Source: Dietzia psychralcaliphila (lineage in GTDB: Bacteria > Actinomycetota > Actinomycetes > Mycobacteriales > Mycobacteriaceae). Taken from it: 64,000 bases of DNA. Positions 29,198 to 38,737 of the stretch are shown here, in pieces. The position numbers were made by a program, and so were the translations under genes. Numbering within the stretch: position 1 is the first letter of the stretch; each line of letters starts with the position of its first letter. The DNA lies in contig NZ_CP015453.1 in NCBI RefSeq assembly GCF_003096095.1, forward strand, positions 1,922,001 through 1,986,000, written 5' to 3'. The notes beneath the pieces are model-generated. The model was not told the DNA's origin and did no database searches. It worked only from the letters and a program-made list of their open reading frames with translations.

Positions 29198-30141
29198 CCG
29201 CGGTCACCGCGGGAACCGGCGTCCCCGCGATCGGTGTCGGCGCGGTCTTTGTCGGCGCGGTCGGTGTCGGCGCGTTCTGTGTCGGAGCCCGACAGGTCCA
29301 CCGGGAAGGACTGCGCGCCCTCCCGGAGGCGACGTGACAGCCCCTCCTGGGTGACCGCTGCGACGAGGCGCCCCGTGCGGTCGAAGATCCGGCCCTGGGT
29401 GAGTGCCCGGCCGCCGAACGCGGACGGGGACGTCTGGTCGTACAGCAGCCAGTCGTCGGCCCGGAACGGGCGCAGGAACCACATCGCGTGGTCGAGGGAG
29501 GCGTCCTGGGTGGGCTCGTCCGGGTGGATGACCTTGGCCGAGCTGAGCAGGGTCATGTCCGACATGTAGGCGAGGGTGCAGACGTGGAAGTTCGGGTCGT
29601 CCGGCAGCTCGTCCACGCAGCGGAACCACACCCGCTGCTGCGAGGCGATCTGCGAGGACCCACGGAGCTTCTCCCTGGGCACCATCCGGATGTCCCACTG
29701 CGCCCACTCGTCCACGAAGACGCGGTGGGTCTCGTCCAGGTCCTCGTACCGGGGAGCGGGGATCTCCTCGGCGTCGATCACGTCGGGAATCGGGTCCTGG
29801 TGCTCGATCCCCTCCTGGTCGCGGAGGTGGAACGAGGCCGACATCGAGAAGATGGGCTCGCCCTCCTGGATCGCGGTGACCCGTCGGGTGGCGAAGCTGC
29901 GTCCGTCACGCAGCCGGTCGACCTGGAAGACGGTCGGAGCGGACGGGATCCCCGGGCGGATGAAGTACCCGTGGAGGGAATGGACGTGCTTGTCGTCGTC
30001 GACGGTACTCACCGCGGCGGTCAGGGTCTGTCCGGCGACCTGACCGCCGAAGGTGCGCTGCAGGTGGGTCTCGATCGGGTGACCGCGGTAGAGATCCCGG
30101 TCGATCCGCTCGATCGCGAGGATGTCCTCGATCTTGGCCAC
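29194..30141 (-). CDS. tesB: Acyl-CoA thioesterase II with charged repeat tail
   Basis: 315 aa double-hotdog thioesterase. The N-terminal half begins with the typical [15 protein letters not shown], and the C-terminal half contains [23 protein letters not shown] and RGRIFD-like [11 protein letters not shown]. The catalytic domain ends near residue 285; a tail of about 30 residues follows made of DTDRA-type pentapeptides, so the protein is longer than the usual 280-290 aa. It sits between pdxS (7 bp gap) and pdxT (overlap). The operon position matches mycobacteria; why a thioesterase is placed there is unknown. Confidence 0.9.
   Translation of the reverse strand: MAKIEDILAIERIDRDLYRGHPIETHLQRTFGGQVAGQTLTAAVSTVDDDKHVHSLHGYFIRPGIPSAPTVFQVDRLRDGRSFATRRVTAIQEGEPIFSMSASFHLRDQEGIEHQDPIPDVIDAEEIPAPRYEDLDETHRVFVDEWAQWDIRMVPREKLRGSSQIASQQRVWFRCVDELPDDPNFHVCTLAYMSDMTLLSSAKVIHPDEPTQDASLDHAMWFLRPFRADDWLLYDQTSPSAFGGRALTQGRIFDRTGRLVAAVTQEGLSRRLREGAQSFPVDLSGSDTERADTDRADKDRADTDRGDAGSRGDRG
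29224..29283 (-). repeat. 15-bp tandem repeat coding the TesB charged tail
   Basis: Four in-frame 15-bp units encode [15 protein letters not shown] and DTDRG at residues 287-306. The product is alternating acid/base and likely disordered or helical. The unit differences are single bases, so expansion is recent or maintained. Confidence 0.85.
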
Positions 30142-30148
30142 CGGCGGG

Positions 30149-31054
30149 TCACCAGCCCCGCTCGGCGAGCCGGTGCGGCTCCGGGATGTCGTCCACGTTG
30201 ATGCCGACCATTGCCTCGCCGAGGCCGCGGGAGATGGACGCGAGCATCTCCGGGTCGTCGTGGAAGGTGGTGGCCTTGACGATCGCCTTGGCCCGGTCGG
30301 AGGGGTTGCCCGACTTGAAGATGCCGGAACCCACGAAGACGCCCTCGGCGCCGAGCTGCATCATCATCGCGGCGTCGGCCGGAGTGGCGATACCGCCGGC
30401 GGTGAACAGCACCACGGGAAGCTTGCCCTTCTGCGCGACCTCCTTGACCAGGTCGTATGGCGCCTGCAGCTCCTTGGCCGCCACGTAGAGCTCGTCCTCG
30501 GGCAGGTTCTGCAGGCGACGGATCTGCTGACGGATCTGCCGCATGTGAGTCGTAGCGTTGGAGACGTCGCCGGTTCCGGCCTCACCCTTGGAGCGGATCA
30601 TCGCCGCGCCCTCGGTGATGCGCCGCAGGGCCTCGCCGAGGTTGGTGGCGCCACAGACGAACGGGACGGTGTACTCGAACTTGTCGATGTGGTTGGCGTA
30701 GTCGGCCGGGGTGAGGACCTCGGACTCGTCGACGTAGTCCACGCCGAGGGCCTGGAGGATCTGCGCCTCGACGAAGTGACCGATGCGGGCCTTGGCCATC
30801 ACGGGGATCGAGACGGCCTCGATGATCCCGTCGATGAGGTCCGGGTCGCTCATGCGGGCGACGCCGCCCTGCGCGCGGATGTCGGCGGGGACCCGCTCGA
30901 GGGCCATGACGGCCACGGCGCCGGCGTCCTCGGCGATCTTCGCCTGTTCGGCGGTCACGACGTCCATGATGACGCCACCCTTGAGCATCTCGGCCATACC
31001 TCGCTTGACGCGTGCGGTTCCGGTGGTGTTCTCGGTGGACTGCGGCTCGCTCAC
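30149..31054 (-). CDS. pdxS: Pyridoxal 5'-phosphate synthase, lyase subunit
   Basis: 301 aa TIM-barrel synthase that makes PLP from ribose 5-phosphate, glyceraldehyde 3-phosphate and PdxT-supplied ammonia. [17 protein letters not shown], the active-site lysine region [12 protein letters not shown], and [17 protein letters not shown] (phosphate site) are present. GTG 31054 follows AAAGG. It is the first gene of pdxS-tesB-pdxT. Confidence 0.96.
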   Translation of the reverse strand: MSEPQSTENTTGTARVKRGMAEMLKGGVIMDVVTAEQAKIAEDAGAVAVMALERVPADIRAQGGVARMSDPDLIDGIIEAVSIPVMAKARIGHFVEAQILQALGVDYVDESEVLTPADYANHIDKFEYTVPFVCGATNLGEALRRITEGAAMIRSKGEAGTGDVSNATTHMRQIRQQIRRLQNLPEDELYVAAKELQAPYDLVKEVAQKGKLPVVLFTAGGIATPADAAMMMQLGAEGVFVGSGIFKSGNPSDRAKAIVKATTFHDDPEMLASISRGLGEAMVGINVDDIPEPHRLAERGW

Positions 31055-31149
31055 GAGATAGGCCTTTCCTGGCTTCGACGACTCGTAGTAGGCGTCCAGT
31101 GTAGGTCGCCCTGACCCCGGTTCCCCAACCGCCGCCCCACCGCGTCGGG

Positions 31150-31752
31150 TCAGCCTCCCACGGGCGGGTGGTCGACCAGTTCGACGTAGTCGGGCATCGA
31201 CGCGCGACCCGCCAGTCGGAGCGCCCTCACCGTTCGCTTCTCTCGCAGGTTTCTGGTGTCGCGAACCGCATCGTTGTAGAAACTCCGCGCCATCGACACC
31301 CGGTCGGTCACGTCCCCTAGCTCGGCGGCCAGGTCGACCGGCAGCGCGGCGACGTCCAGCCCGGACAGCAGTGTGCCCAGGGTGTTCTCCGCCCGTTCGG
31401 CGTCGGGGGCACCGTCATCCCCGCCCCGGTCGTTCGACGGACGACCGCGCCTGTTCGGCTCCGGCCCCGGCCGGGGGTCGCTACCGGTCACCGTGTCGGG
31501 CGGGTGGGCGCGGGCGAGCGTCAGGGCGTGCGACAACTGCTGCGCCGATCCGGGGTCCCGGTCACCCAGGTCGGCGACGATGGCCGCCGCGACAGTGTGG
31601 CGACGCTCGAGTGCGCCGACCAGTGCCGACCGGGCGAGATCGGTGCGGATGTGGAGTCGGTCGAGACGATGTGCGGTGAGATACGCGACGAGTAGGGCGG
31701 TCACCGCCAGGATGACCAGGACGACGACGAGGAGGATCGCTTCACCGGACAC
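31150..31752 (-). CDS. Membrane-anchored protein with LemA-like helical domain
   Basis: 200 aa. One N-terminal helix (about residues 5-27, very rich in Val/Leu) is followed by a helical domain. Its end, [20 protein letters not shown], resembles the LemA-type core. The middle, residues about 95-120, is a Pro/Gly/Arg-rich linker. From memory, the equivalent mycobacterial gene (next to pimA) carries a NUDIX domain; none is visible here. GTG 31752 has GGGGGAG upstream and overlaps the pimA stop by 11 bp; ATG 31773 is the alternative. No function can be given. Confidence 0.7.
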   Translation of the reverse strand: MSGEAILLVVVLVILAVTALLVAYLTAHRLDRLHIRTDLARSALVGALERRHTVAAAIVADLGDRDPGSAQQLSHALTLARAHPPDTVTGSDPRPGPEPNRRGRPSNDRGGDDGAPDAERAENTLGTLLSGLDVAALPVDLAAELGDVTDRVSMARSFYNDAVRDTRNLREKRTVRALRLAGRASMPDYVELVDHPPVGG

Positions 31753-32857
31753 GGAGCGTCTCCCCCGGCCCACGGACGGTCTCGTACACGCGGATCACCC
31801 GTTCCGCCACGACCGGCCAGTCGAACTCCCGGACGGCCTCGGACGCGCGTTCGCAGAGGCCGGCACGGTACGCGTCGTCACCGAGCACGCGGACGAGGGC
31901 GGCGGCCAGGGCACCGGGATCCCCCACCGCGGAGAGTTCCCCACATGCCCCGTCGTCCAGAACCCGACGGAACGCGTCGAGATCGGAGGCGACCACCGCT
32001 GCGCCGGCCGCCATCGCCTCGACCAGGACGATCCCGAAGCTCTCCCCGCCGGTGTTGGGGGCGCAGTAGACATCCGCGGCCGCGAGTACCGCCGCCTTGC
32101 GCCGGTCGTCGACCCGGCCGAGGAACTCCACGTCCAGGCCGGGCGGCATCCGGGCCCGCAGGGCACGCTCGTCACCGTCACCCATGATCCGCAACCGCAG
32201 GTCCGGCACAGTCCTGAGCACGTCCGGGAGTGCGGCGACGAGCACGTCCATCCCCTTGCGCGGTTCGTCGTAGCGCCCGAGGAAAGCCACGGTGGGTGAG
32301 TCCGATCGCTCGGCCGTGGCGTCGACATCGCGGAATGCGGCGACGTCGACACCGTTCGGGATCTCCACCGCGCCGGATCCCAGGGCCTCCATCTGCCACC
32401 TCCGGGCCAGGGTCGACACGGCGATGCGACCGCGGATCTTCTCCAACAACGGGGCGAGCGCCCCGTCCGCGGCACCGAGGATCATCGAGCTGGAGGTGGA
32501 GGTGTGGAAGGTCGCCGTGATGGGTCCGGAGGACATGGCAAGAGCGAACATCCCCACCCCCGGCGCGTTGGGCTCGTGGATGTGCAGCACGTCCAGCGGC
32601 TCCCGGCGGAGCCAGTGGCGGGTGGCACGCCAGGCCGCGGGTCCGAAACTCAATCGGGCCACGGATCCGTTGTAGGGGATCGGCACACCCGGTCCGGTCA
32701 GCGTCATCCCCGACACGGGGGCGCTGCCCGGCCGGCCGGGTGCGAGGACGCGGACCGTGTGGCCACGCCGACGCAACTCCTCGGTCAGGTCCACCACATG
32801 GGCCTGGACGCCGCCCGGCGCATCGAAGGAGTACGGGCAGATCATGCCGATGCGCAC
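31742..32857 (-). CDS. pimA: Phosphatidylinositol alpha-mannosyltransferase
   Basis: 371 aa GT4 enzyme that adds the first mannose from GDP-mannose to phosphatidylinositol, on the cytoplasmic side of the membrane. The N-terminal GGVQAHVVDLTEEL loop binds acceptor/donor, FLGRYDEPRKG marks the second Rossmann domain, and ESFGIVLVEAMAAGAAVVAS is the GT4 EX7E motif. It follows patA by 6 bp and overlaps the next gene; with pgsA and patA it forms the PIM synthesis cluster. Confidence 0.94.
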   Translation of the reverse strand: MRIGMICPYSFDAPGGVQAHVVDLTEELRRRGHTVRVLAPGRPGSAPVSGMTLTGPGVPIPYNGSVARLSFGPAAWRATRHWLRREPLDVLHIHEPNAPGVGMFALAMSSGPITATFHTSTSSSMILGAADGALAPLLEKIRGRIAVSTLARRWQMEALGSGAVEIPNGVDVAAFRDVDATAERSDSPTVAFLGRYDEPRKGMDVLVAALPDVLRTVPDLRLRIMGDGDERALRARMPPGLDVEFLGRVDDRRKAAVLAAADVYCAPNTGGESFGIVLVEAMAAGAAVVASDLDAFRRVLDDGACGELSAVGDPGALAAALVRVLGDDAYRAGLCERASEAVREFDWPVVAERVIRVYETVRGPGETLRVR

Positions 32858-32863
32858 TCCCGA

Positions 32864-33772
32864 TCAGTCCTCGATCCGCGCTCGGCGGTCGGCGGAGAGG
32901 TCGTCGAGCCACAGTGGCTGGAGCATGTGCCAGTCCGCTGGGTGACGGGCGATCCCCTCCTCGAAGAGGTCGGCCATCGCCTGCACCGCTGCCTCCACCC
33001 CGCCGGAGACGTCGATGGGCGGGGTGATCCGCACCCGCATCGTCTCCTCGTCGGAGTACCAGAACTGCGCCACCAGGAACGGCGCGCCGGTCTCCACCGC
33101 GAGCCTGGCCGCACCGGCGGGCATGCGGGTGGTCTCCCCGAAGAAGGTCACCGGAACACCGGTCCGCCGCAGGTCCCGCTCGCCGGGCAGGCACACGATA
33201 CCGCCACCGGCGAGGAACTCCCTGAGCGCGTCGAGCGGCGGAGTGGGCCCACCGGTATGCGGGTAGATGGTGAACCCCAGGCTCTCCCGGTACTCGAGGA
33301 ACCGCTGGTAGAGCGACTCGGGTTCCAACCTCTCCGCGACGGTCGCGAATGTGCCGTACCGCCGGGCCAGCCACGTCCCGCCGAGATCCCAGTTGGCCGA
33401 GTGTGGAAGGGCCACGATCACCCCGCGACCCTTCGCCAGGGCCGCGTCCAGGTGCTCGACGCCCTCGATCGTCCTGTCCATCTCCCGGGCCACGGCCTCG
33501 CGGTCCATCGACGGTAGCCGGAACGCCTCCCGCCAGTAACGGGCGTAGGACCGGAAGGAGTCCCGGACGAGGTCGTCGGGGACCTCCGCCGGGCTGACCC
33601 CGAGGACGCGGGACAGGTTCCTGCGCAGCTGGGAGTCCTCACCCTGTCGTCGCGCCGCGGCATCGGCGCCGGCCCTGAACACTGCACGCGCCACCGGCTC
33701 GGGAAGAGCGCGGACCACGGCCCACCCCGCGGCGTACCCGAGGTCCGAGGCGCGCTGGCCCATCCGGGTCAC
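32864..33772 (-). CDS. patA: Phosphatidylinositol mannoside acyltransferase
   Basis: 302 aa LpxL/HtrB-like acyltransferase that moves an acyl chain onto PIM mannose. The catalytic HX4D motif is HSANWD in VALPHSANWDLGGTWLARRYG; LPGERDLRRTGVPVTFFGE follows. GTG 33772 overlaps the pgsA stop (GTGA). The long frame upstream is a shadow of pgsA. Length and neighbours fit PatA. Confidence 0.92.
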   Translation of the reverse strand: MTRMGQRASDLGYAAGWAVVRALPEPVARAVFRAGADAAARRQGEDSQLRRNLSRVLGVSPAEVPDDLVRDSFRSYARYWREAFRLPSMDREAVAREMDRTIEGVEHLDAALAKGRGVIVALPHSANWDLGGTWLARRYGTFATVAERLEPESLYQRFLEYRESLGFTIYPHTGGPTPPLDALREFLAGGGIVCLPGERDLRRTGVPVTFFGETTRMPAGAARLAVETGAPFLVAQFWYSDEETMRVRITPPIDVSGGVEAAVQAMADLFEEGIARHPADWHMLQPLWLDDLSADRRARIED

Positions 33773-34413
33773 CGTTCGCCCGCCGTCGGTGAGTCGAGCC
33801 GATGGAGCCGCGCGAAGTAGTCGGCCCGCCCGCCCCACACCCTCTGGACGACGGTGATGAAGCTGCCCACCGCCACCACTGTGATCGCGACCTCGAGGGC
33901 CCACGGGACGCCGAGTCCCTCCACCCCGGCACCGAGGAGGATCAGGACCAGGCGGTCGGCGCGTTCCATGAGGCCGCCGGGTGTGCGGAGTCCCCCCGCG
34001 TCCGCACGGGCCTTGGAGTACGAGACCACCTGGGAGAGCACCAGACACGACAGCAGCATGCCGAGCGCGTACTTGTTGTCGGGTTCGGCGTCGACCAGCC
34101 ACCACAGCAGTGACGCGAGGATCACGCCGTCGGCCACCCGGTCCGACACCGCGTCGACCAGGGCGCCGTACGGTGACCCGCCGTCAGAGGCGCGTGCGAC
34201 CGCACCGTCGACCAGGTCGAGCAGGGTGCACAGGGCGATCACGATCGCACCGGCGACCAGATGGCCGTTGCCGAAGAGCGCGACCGCCGCCGCGCAGGTC
34301 AGGACGAGACCGGCGAGGGTGATGCCGTTGGCGGTCACCCCGATCCGGACCAGGAACGACGCGAAGGGGTGTGCCACCTTGGTGACACCCGACCTTCCGA
34401 ACTCGCTGAGCAT
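33769..34413 (-). CDS. pgsA: CDP-alcohol phosphatidyltransferase (PI-phosphate synthase)
   Basis: 214 aa membrane enzyme joining inositol phosphate to CDP-diacylglycerol, the first step to phosphatidylinositol. The CDP-alcohol motif DG-x2-AR-x8-G-x3-D-x3-D is complete in DGAVARASDGGSPYGALVDA and the following VSD. Several hydrophobic helices surround it. ATG 34413 with GGGGGGA upstream is preferred; an ATG at 34461 would overlap the HIT gene. Coupled to patA by overlap. Confidence 0.92.
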   Translation of the reverse strand: MLSEFGRSGVTKVAHPFASFLVRIGVTANGITLAGLVLTCAAAVALFGNGHLVAGAIVIALCTLLDLVDGAVARASDGGSPYGALVDAVSDRVADGVILASLLWWLVDAEPDNKYALGMLLSCLVLSQVVSYSKARADAGGLRTPGGLMERADRLVLILLGAGVEGLGVPWALEVAITVVAVGSFITVVQRVWGGRADYFARLHRLDSPTAGER

Positions 34414-34427
34414 GTGTCCCCCCGAAA

Positions 34428-35006
34428 TCAGGTGTGGTCGGGCGCGGGCACAGTCGACCACGCCTCGGCCAGCAGTTGTCGGGTCTGACGGAGCAACTGC
34501 GGCAACACCTTGGTCCCGCCGGTCACGGTAATGAAGTTGGCGTCCCCGATCCAGCGCGGCACGACGTGCTGGTGCAGATGGTCCGACAGGGAACCACCCG
34601 CCGCGTTACCGAGGTTGAGTCCCACGTTGAAGGAATCGGGACGGGAGACGGCCTTGATGACCCGGATCAGGTGCTGCGTGTGCGACATGAGCTCGCGTGA
34701 CTCGTCGTCGTCGAGATCCTCGAGGTTCGCCACCTTGCGGTACGGCACCACCATGGCGTGGCCCGGGTTGTAGGGGTACAGGTTGAGCACCACGTAGACG
34801 TGGGCGCCACGGGCGACCACCAGACCGTCCTCGTCGCTCATCCGGGGGATGTCGAGGAACGGCTCGCCGGTCATCCCCTCGGCGGGCTCGGGCCGGGTCT
34901 CCGCGATGTACGACATGCGGTACGGGGTCCACAGCAGCTGCAGACGGTCCTCCCCCACCCCGTACTGGCGGTACCCGTCCGTCGGGGTCGACTCCCCGGC
35001 CGTCAC
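34428..35006 (-). CDS. HIT-domain hydrolase/phosphorylase (Ap4A-type)
   Basis: 192 aa. The histidine triad is [29 protein letters not shown] gives the earlier conserved part. The mycobacterial equivalent (Rv2613c) is an Ap4A phosphorylase, so diadenosine tetraphosphate is the likely substrate (by family and location). ATG 35006 overlaps the thrS stop (ATGA), linking it with the synthetase, an Ap4A producer. Confidence 0.88.
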   Translation of the reverse strand: MTAGESTPTDGYRQYGVGEDRLQLLWTPYRMSYIAETRPEPAEGMTGEPFLDIPRMSDEDGLVVARGAHVYVVLNLYPYNPGHAMVVPYRKVANLEDLDDDESRELMSHTQHLIRVIKAVSRPDSFNVGLNLGNAAGGSLSDHLHQHVVPRWIGDANFITVTGGTKVLPQLLRQTRQLLAEAWSTVPAPDHT

Positions 35007-37105
35007 ACCCGCTCCGCCGTCGGTACGTCGTTACGTTGGGAGTTGATCCAGTAGACGATCTTGTCCATCGCCGCGTTGCGGGACACCCCGTTGAGCTGGG
35101 TGCCGTCGGGGAAGCGGAAGCTCACCGCGCCCGCCTCGACGTCGCGGTCGCCGGCCAGCAGCATGAACGGCACCTTGCCGGTGGTGTGGTTGCGGATCTT
35201 CTTCTGCATCCGCTCGTCCGCCAGGTCGAGCCCGGCGCGGATCCCCCGGCCGCGGAGCTCGTCGATCACGTCCTCGAGGTGCCTCTCGTGCGCCTCGGCC
35301 ACCGGGATGCCCACCACCTGGACGGGCGCGAGCCACGCCGGGAACAGGCCGGCGTAGTGCTCGAGCAGGACCGCGAAGAACCGCTCGATGGAACCGAAGA
35401 GCGCGCGGTGGATCATCACCGGACGCTTCTTGGTGCCGTCGGCGGCGTTGTAGGTGAGGTCGAACAGCTCGGGGAGATTGAAGTCGAGCTGCACCGTGGA
35501 CATCTGCCAGGTGCGGCCGATCGCGTCTCGCGCCTGTACGGAGACCTTGGGGCCGTAGAACGCCGCCCCGCCCGGGTCGGGCACCAGATCGAGCCCCGAG
35601 TTGGTGGCCACGCGCCGCAGGACCTCGGTCGCCCGCTCCCACATGTCGTCGTCGCCCACGTACTTCTCGGGGTCCTTGGTGGACAGCTCCAGGTAGAAGT
35701 CGTCGAGCCCGTAGTCGCGCAGCAGCGAGATGATGAAGGACAGGACGGAGGCGATCTCGCCCTCCATCTGATCCTCGGTGCAGTAGATGTGGGCGTCGTC
35801 CTGGGTGAATCCGCGGGCGCGGGTGAGCCCGTGGATCACGCCGGACTTCTCGTACCGGTACACGGTGCCGAACTCGAACATCCGCAGCGGGAGCTCCCGG
35901 TAGGAGCGGCCGCGGGAGTCAAAGACGAGGTTGTGCATCGGGCAGTTCATGGGCTTGACGTAGTAGTCCTGCCCCGGCTTGGTCTCGTTGCCGTCGGCGT
36001 CGTACTCGGCGTCGAGGATCATGGGAGGGAACATCCCCTCCGAGTACCAGCTCAGGTGCTGGGACTTGCGGAACAGGTCGCCCTTGGTCACGTGCGGGGT
36101 GTTGACCAGGGAGTACCCGGCCGACAGGTGCCGCTTGAGCGAGTGCTGCTCCATCTCGTTGCGGATGATCCCGCCGCGCGGGTGGAACACCGGGAATCCG
36201 GAGCCGATCTCGTCGGGGAAGCTGAACAGGTCCAGCTCGGTGCCGAGCCGCCGGTGGTCGCGCTTCTCCGCCTCCGCCACGCGGTCGAGGTGGGCGTCCA
36301 TCGCCTCGGTGCTCTCCCAGGCGGTCCCGTAGATGCGCTGCAGTCCGGCGTTCTTCTGGTCGCCGCGCCAGTAGGCCGCCGACGAACGGGTGAGGGTGAA
36401 CGCGGGGATGAACTTGGTGGTCGGGGTGTGGGGACCCCGGCACAGATCGGACCAGATCACCTCGCCCGTGCGCGGGTTGAGGTTGTCGTACGCGGTCAGT
36501 GCTCCGGCCCCGACCTCCATGATCTCCGCGTCGTCGAGCGCCTCGGCACCCTCGGCGTCCCCGGAGTCGGCTCGACCCTTGTCCTCGATCAGCTCGAGCT
36601 TGTACGGCTCCCCTGCCAGTTCGGCGCGGGCCTCGTCCAGGGAGGCGTACTCGCGGCGCGCGAAACGCTGGCCCGACTTGATGATCTTCTTCATGCGCTT
36701 CTCGAGGTCCTTGAGGTCCTCGGGCGTGAACGGCTCGGCGACGTCGAAGTCGTAGTAGAAGCCGTTCTCGATCGGCGGGCCGATCCCCAGCTTGGCCTCC
36801 GGGAACTTGTCCTGGACGGCCTGCGCCAACACGTGGGCGCAGGAGTGCCTGATGACGGACCTACCGTCCTCGGTGTCCGCGCGGACGAGCTCGACTTCGG
36901 TGTCGGCCTCGGGCGCCCACGACAGGTCCCGCAGCGCGCCGCCGGAGTCGCGGACCACCACGATCGTCTCCGGGCCGCTCTTCGACTGCAGTTCCCGCTC
37001 GGCGAGGACCTTGCCCGCCGGCTCTCCCGCCGGGATGACGGTGGTGATCACGGTGCCCGCACCCGTCGCGTCGACTTCGGCTTCCGGCATGCGGTTCTCG
37101 GACAC
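35003..37105 (-). CDS. thrS: Threonine-tRNA ligase
   Basis: 700 aa class II synthetase. An N-terminal TGS domain leads into the editing domain, with [11 protein letters not shown]. The catalytic core has [11 protein letters not shown] (zinc Cys), [23 protein letters not shown] and [13 protein letters not shown], and a C-terminal anticodon-binding domain ends it. GTG 37105 has GAGGAG nine bases upstream. The protein is about 20 residues longer at its N-terminus than many homologues; [12 protein letters not shown] is an alternative start. First gene of thrS-HIT-pgsA-patA-pimA. Confidence 0.95.
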   Translation of the reverse strand: MSENRMPEAEVDATGAGTVITTVIPAGEPAGKVLAERELQSKSGPETIVVVRDSGGALRDLSWAPEADTEVELVRADTEDGRSVIRHSCAHVLAQAVQDKFPEAKLGIGPPIENGFYYDFDVAEPFTPEDLKDLEKRMKKIIKSGQRFARREYASLDEARAELAGEPYKLELIEDKGRADSGDAEGAEALDDAEIMEVGAGALTAYDNLNPRTGEVIWSDLCRGPHTPTTKFIPAFTLTRSSAAYWRGDQKNAGLQRIYGTAWESTEAMDAHLDRVAEAEKRDHRRLGTELDLFSFPDEIGSGFPVFHPRGGIIRNEMEQHSLKRHLSAGYSLVNTPHVTKGDLFRKSQHLSWYSEGMFPPMILDAEYDADGNETKPGQDYYVKPMNCPMHNLVFDSRGRSYRELPLRMFEFGTVYRYEKSGVIHGLTRARGFTQDDAHIYCTEDQMEGEIASVLSFIISLLRDYGLDDFYLELSTKDPEKYVGDDDMWERATEVLRRVATNSGLDLVPDPGGAAFYGPKVSVQARDAIGRTWQMSTVQLDFNLPELFDLTYNAADGTKKRPVMIHRALFGSIERFFAVLLEHYAGLFPAWLAPVQVVGIPVAEAHERHLEDVIDELRGRGIRAGLDLADERMQKKIRNHTTGKVPFMLLAGDRDVEAGAVSFRFPDGTQLNGVSRNAAMDKIVYWINSQRNDVPTAERV

Positions 37106-37249
37106 GGGGGGAGATCTCCTCGGCAGTGGACGACGGGTGGCCCTGGGCCATCCGTGACGGGCGCACCAGAGCCGGTGACGGACCTGGGCCGGTTCATGCT
37201 ACCCGGCGGCTTCCGGAATCCCGGACCGCCTCGGGCCGTTGTACCCGCC

Positions 37250-37912
37250 ATGCGCATAGACATCTGGTCCGACGTCGTCTGCCCGTTCTGCTGGATCGGC
37301 AAACGCCACCTCGAGGCCGCACTGGAGGCCTTCCGTTCAGACCACCCCGGGACGGAGGTCGAGGTGGTCTGGCGGGCCTTCGAGCTCGACCCCGCCGCGC
37401 CACGACACGGCGACCCCGTCGTCGACGAGTCCACAGCGCAGATGCTCTCGCGCAAGTACGGGATGACGCTCTCGGAGGCCGAAGCCGGGCAGGAACAGAT
37501 GGCCGAACGGTTCAGGGAGCTCGGGTTGGAGTTCAACTGGCGTGCCGCCACCACCTCCTCCACCTTCGATGCGCACCGGTTGGCGGCGCTGGCAGCCGAT
37601 CACGGCCTGTCGGACGAGGTCGACGAGGCACTGCGCCGCGCCTACTTCACCGACGGCGAGCGGCTCTCGGACCCGGAGGTACTCAGGCGCGTCGGCGTCG
37701 GCGCCGGGGTCCCCGCGGACGCCGTCGACCGGATGCTCACAGGAGACGGGTTCGGCGACCGTGTTCGCGAGGACATCGAGGCCGCTCGCGGCATCGGGGT
37801 GAAGGGAGTGCCGTTCTTCGTCCTGGACGGCCGGCTGGCCGTCAGCGGGGCACAACCGGTCGAGGTGTTCGGCCAGGCCCTGGAGCAGGCCCTGGCCGCA
37901 CGGCAGGCCTGA
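37250..37912 (+). CDS. DsbA-family FrnE-like thiol oxidoreductase
   Basis: 220 aa thioredoxin-fold protein. The redox site CPFC is in IDIWSDVVCPFCWIGKRHLE at the N-terminus, and the cis-Pro loop is GVKGVPFFVLD. No signal peptide, so it acts in the cytoplasm. FrnE-like proteins are linked to oxidative-stress tolerance and to polyketide-type isomerisations; which applies here is unknown. The long frame upstream (from 35036) is antisense to thrS. ATG 37250 begins exactly at the conserved strand; no clear ribosome site is visible. Divergent from thrS. Confidence 0.88.
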   Translation: MRIDIWSDVVCPFCWIGKRHLEAALEAFRSDHPGTEVEVVWRAFELDPAAPRHGDPVVDESTAQMLSRKYGMTLSEAEAGQEQMAERFRELGLEFNWRAATTSSTFDAHRLAALAADHGLSDEVDEALRRAYFTDGERLSDPEVLRRVGVGAGVPADAVDRMLTGDGFGDRVREDIEAARGIGVKGVPFFVLDGRLAVSGAQPVEVFGQALEQALAARQA

Positions 37913-37989
37913 CCCGGACGCGGCGGCCTGCCCGGATACGGACGCAGCCCCCGGTCCCGGGTATCCGGGGCGGGGGCTGCGTGTGTGGT

Positions 37990-38062
37990 GTGGTCCTAAC
38001 TGGGTTCGAACCAGTGACCTCTCCGGTGTGAACGGAGCGCTCTTCCACTGAGCTATAGGACC
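37990..38062 (-). tRNA. tRNA-Val (anticodon CAC)
   Basis: A full cloverleaf can be drawn: acceptor GGTCCTA/TAGGACC, D arm GCTC/GAGC, anticodon stem CTCCG/CGGAG with loop TTCACAC, T arm ACTGG/CCAGT around TTCGAAC. The anticodon CAC reads GTG. No encoded CCA directly after the discriminator A. Confidence 0.95.
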
Positions 38063-38096
38063 GCATGTGGCCTGATCTCTCGATCGGCACCGGAAC

Positions 38097-38125
38097 ACTG
38101 TAGCAAGCCGTGCGAGCCGTCCCAA
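38097..38125 (-). promoter_or_regulatory. Promoter of tRNA-Val(CAC)
   Basis: On the minus strand TTGGGA (38125-38120) and TACAGT (38102-38097) are separated by exactly 17 bp. The tRNA begins 34 bp beyond the -10 box. This is one of the best sigma-70-type matches in the window. Confidence 0.65.
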
Positions 38126-38256
38126 TTCGGGGCCTGTTCGACGCTCGTGCCTCGGCGGAGCAGCGTCGAGACGCCTCTTGAGGTCAGGGGGCGCGGTGCC
38201 GCGAAGCCCCAGATCAGGCCGTTCGAGCAGGTGAAAGCCCATTTCCGACCCCCGAT

Positions 38257-38286
38257 TTGTGTTCCAAGTTCGGGTTCGGCTAATGT
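38257..38286 (+). promoter_or_regulatory. Likely promoter of the plus-strand tRNA cluster
   Basis: TTGTGT (38257-38262) and TAATGT (38281-38286) are spaced 18 bp, 44 bp before tRNA-Gly. The remainder of the 267-bp gap between the divergent tRNAs holds no open frame of coding character. Confidence 0.45.
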
Positions 38287-38329
38287 TCATTCTCGCAACG
38301 CGGTGAGCAACAGCGAGCCGGGGAGCGAT

Positions 38330-38402
38330 GCGGATGTGGCGCAGCTGGTAGCGCATCACCTTGCCAAGGTGAGGGTCGCGGGTTCGAATCCCGTCATCCG
38401 CT
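38330..38402 (+). tRNA. tRNA-Gly (anticodon GCC)
   Basis: Acceptor GCGGATG/CATCCGC, anticodon stem TCACC/GGTGA with loop TTGCCAA, T arm GCGGG/CCCGT around TTCGAAT. Anticodon GCC reads GGC and GGT. First of three plus-strand tRNAs. Confidence 0.95.
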
Positions 38403-38450
38403 CGGAGGGATCGAGGAGCCAGGAGTCCTCACCGGGCTCGATACCTTTTC

Positions 38451-38521
38451 GGTGGAGTGGCCGAGTGGTGAGGCAGCGGCCTGCAAAGCCGTCAACACGG
38501 GTTCGATTCCCGTCTCCACCT
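38451..38521 (+). tRNA. tRNA-Cys (anticodon GCA)
   Basis: Acceptor GGTGGAG/CTCCACC, anticodon stem GCGGC/GCCGT with loop CTGCAAA, T loop TTCGATT. The 71-base length is usual for tRNA-Cys. It lies 48 bp after tRNA-Gly and is probably co-transcribed. Confidence 0.95.
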
Positions 38522-38552
38522 CCACGCCGGAGAGATCCGGTCGGTGAATCCC

Positions 38553-38627
38553 GCGCGATTAGCTCAGCGGGAGAGCGCTTCCCTGACACGGAAGAGGTCA
38601 CTGGTTCAATCCCAGTATCGCGCACCA
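38553..38627 (+). tRNA. tRNA-Val (anticodon GAC)
   Basis: Acceptor GCGCGAT/ATCGCGC, anticodon stem CTTCC/GGAAG with loop CTGACAC, T arm ACTGG/CCAGT around TTCAATC. The 3' CCA is encoded. It reads GTC and GTT, complementing the CAC-anticodon tRNA-Val on the other strand. Confidence 0.95.
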
Positions 38628-38737
38628 CGACACACGCCCCGGCTGACCGCCGGGGCGTCGTGCATTTCGCCGAGATCGCTCCCTGTTCGGTATGCCGCCG
38701 TGCTCGCCACGTGATGAAGACCACTCATCATCAGGGC

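Noticed and set aside
35036-37249. Long plus-strand frame antisense to thrS that continues into the FrnE-like gene
   Set aside because: Only the part from ATG 37250 is conserved protein; the rest is the complement of thrS codons.
37106-37249. T-box or other riboswitch in front of thrS
   Set aside because: No T-box core or stem pattern is visible in the 144-bp divergent gap, and a normal GAGGAG ribosome site serves the GTG start.
38147-38737. Plus-strand frame running through the tRNA cluster
   Set aside because: It reads straight through three tRNA genes; only the last 76 codons after them may be coding.
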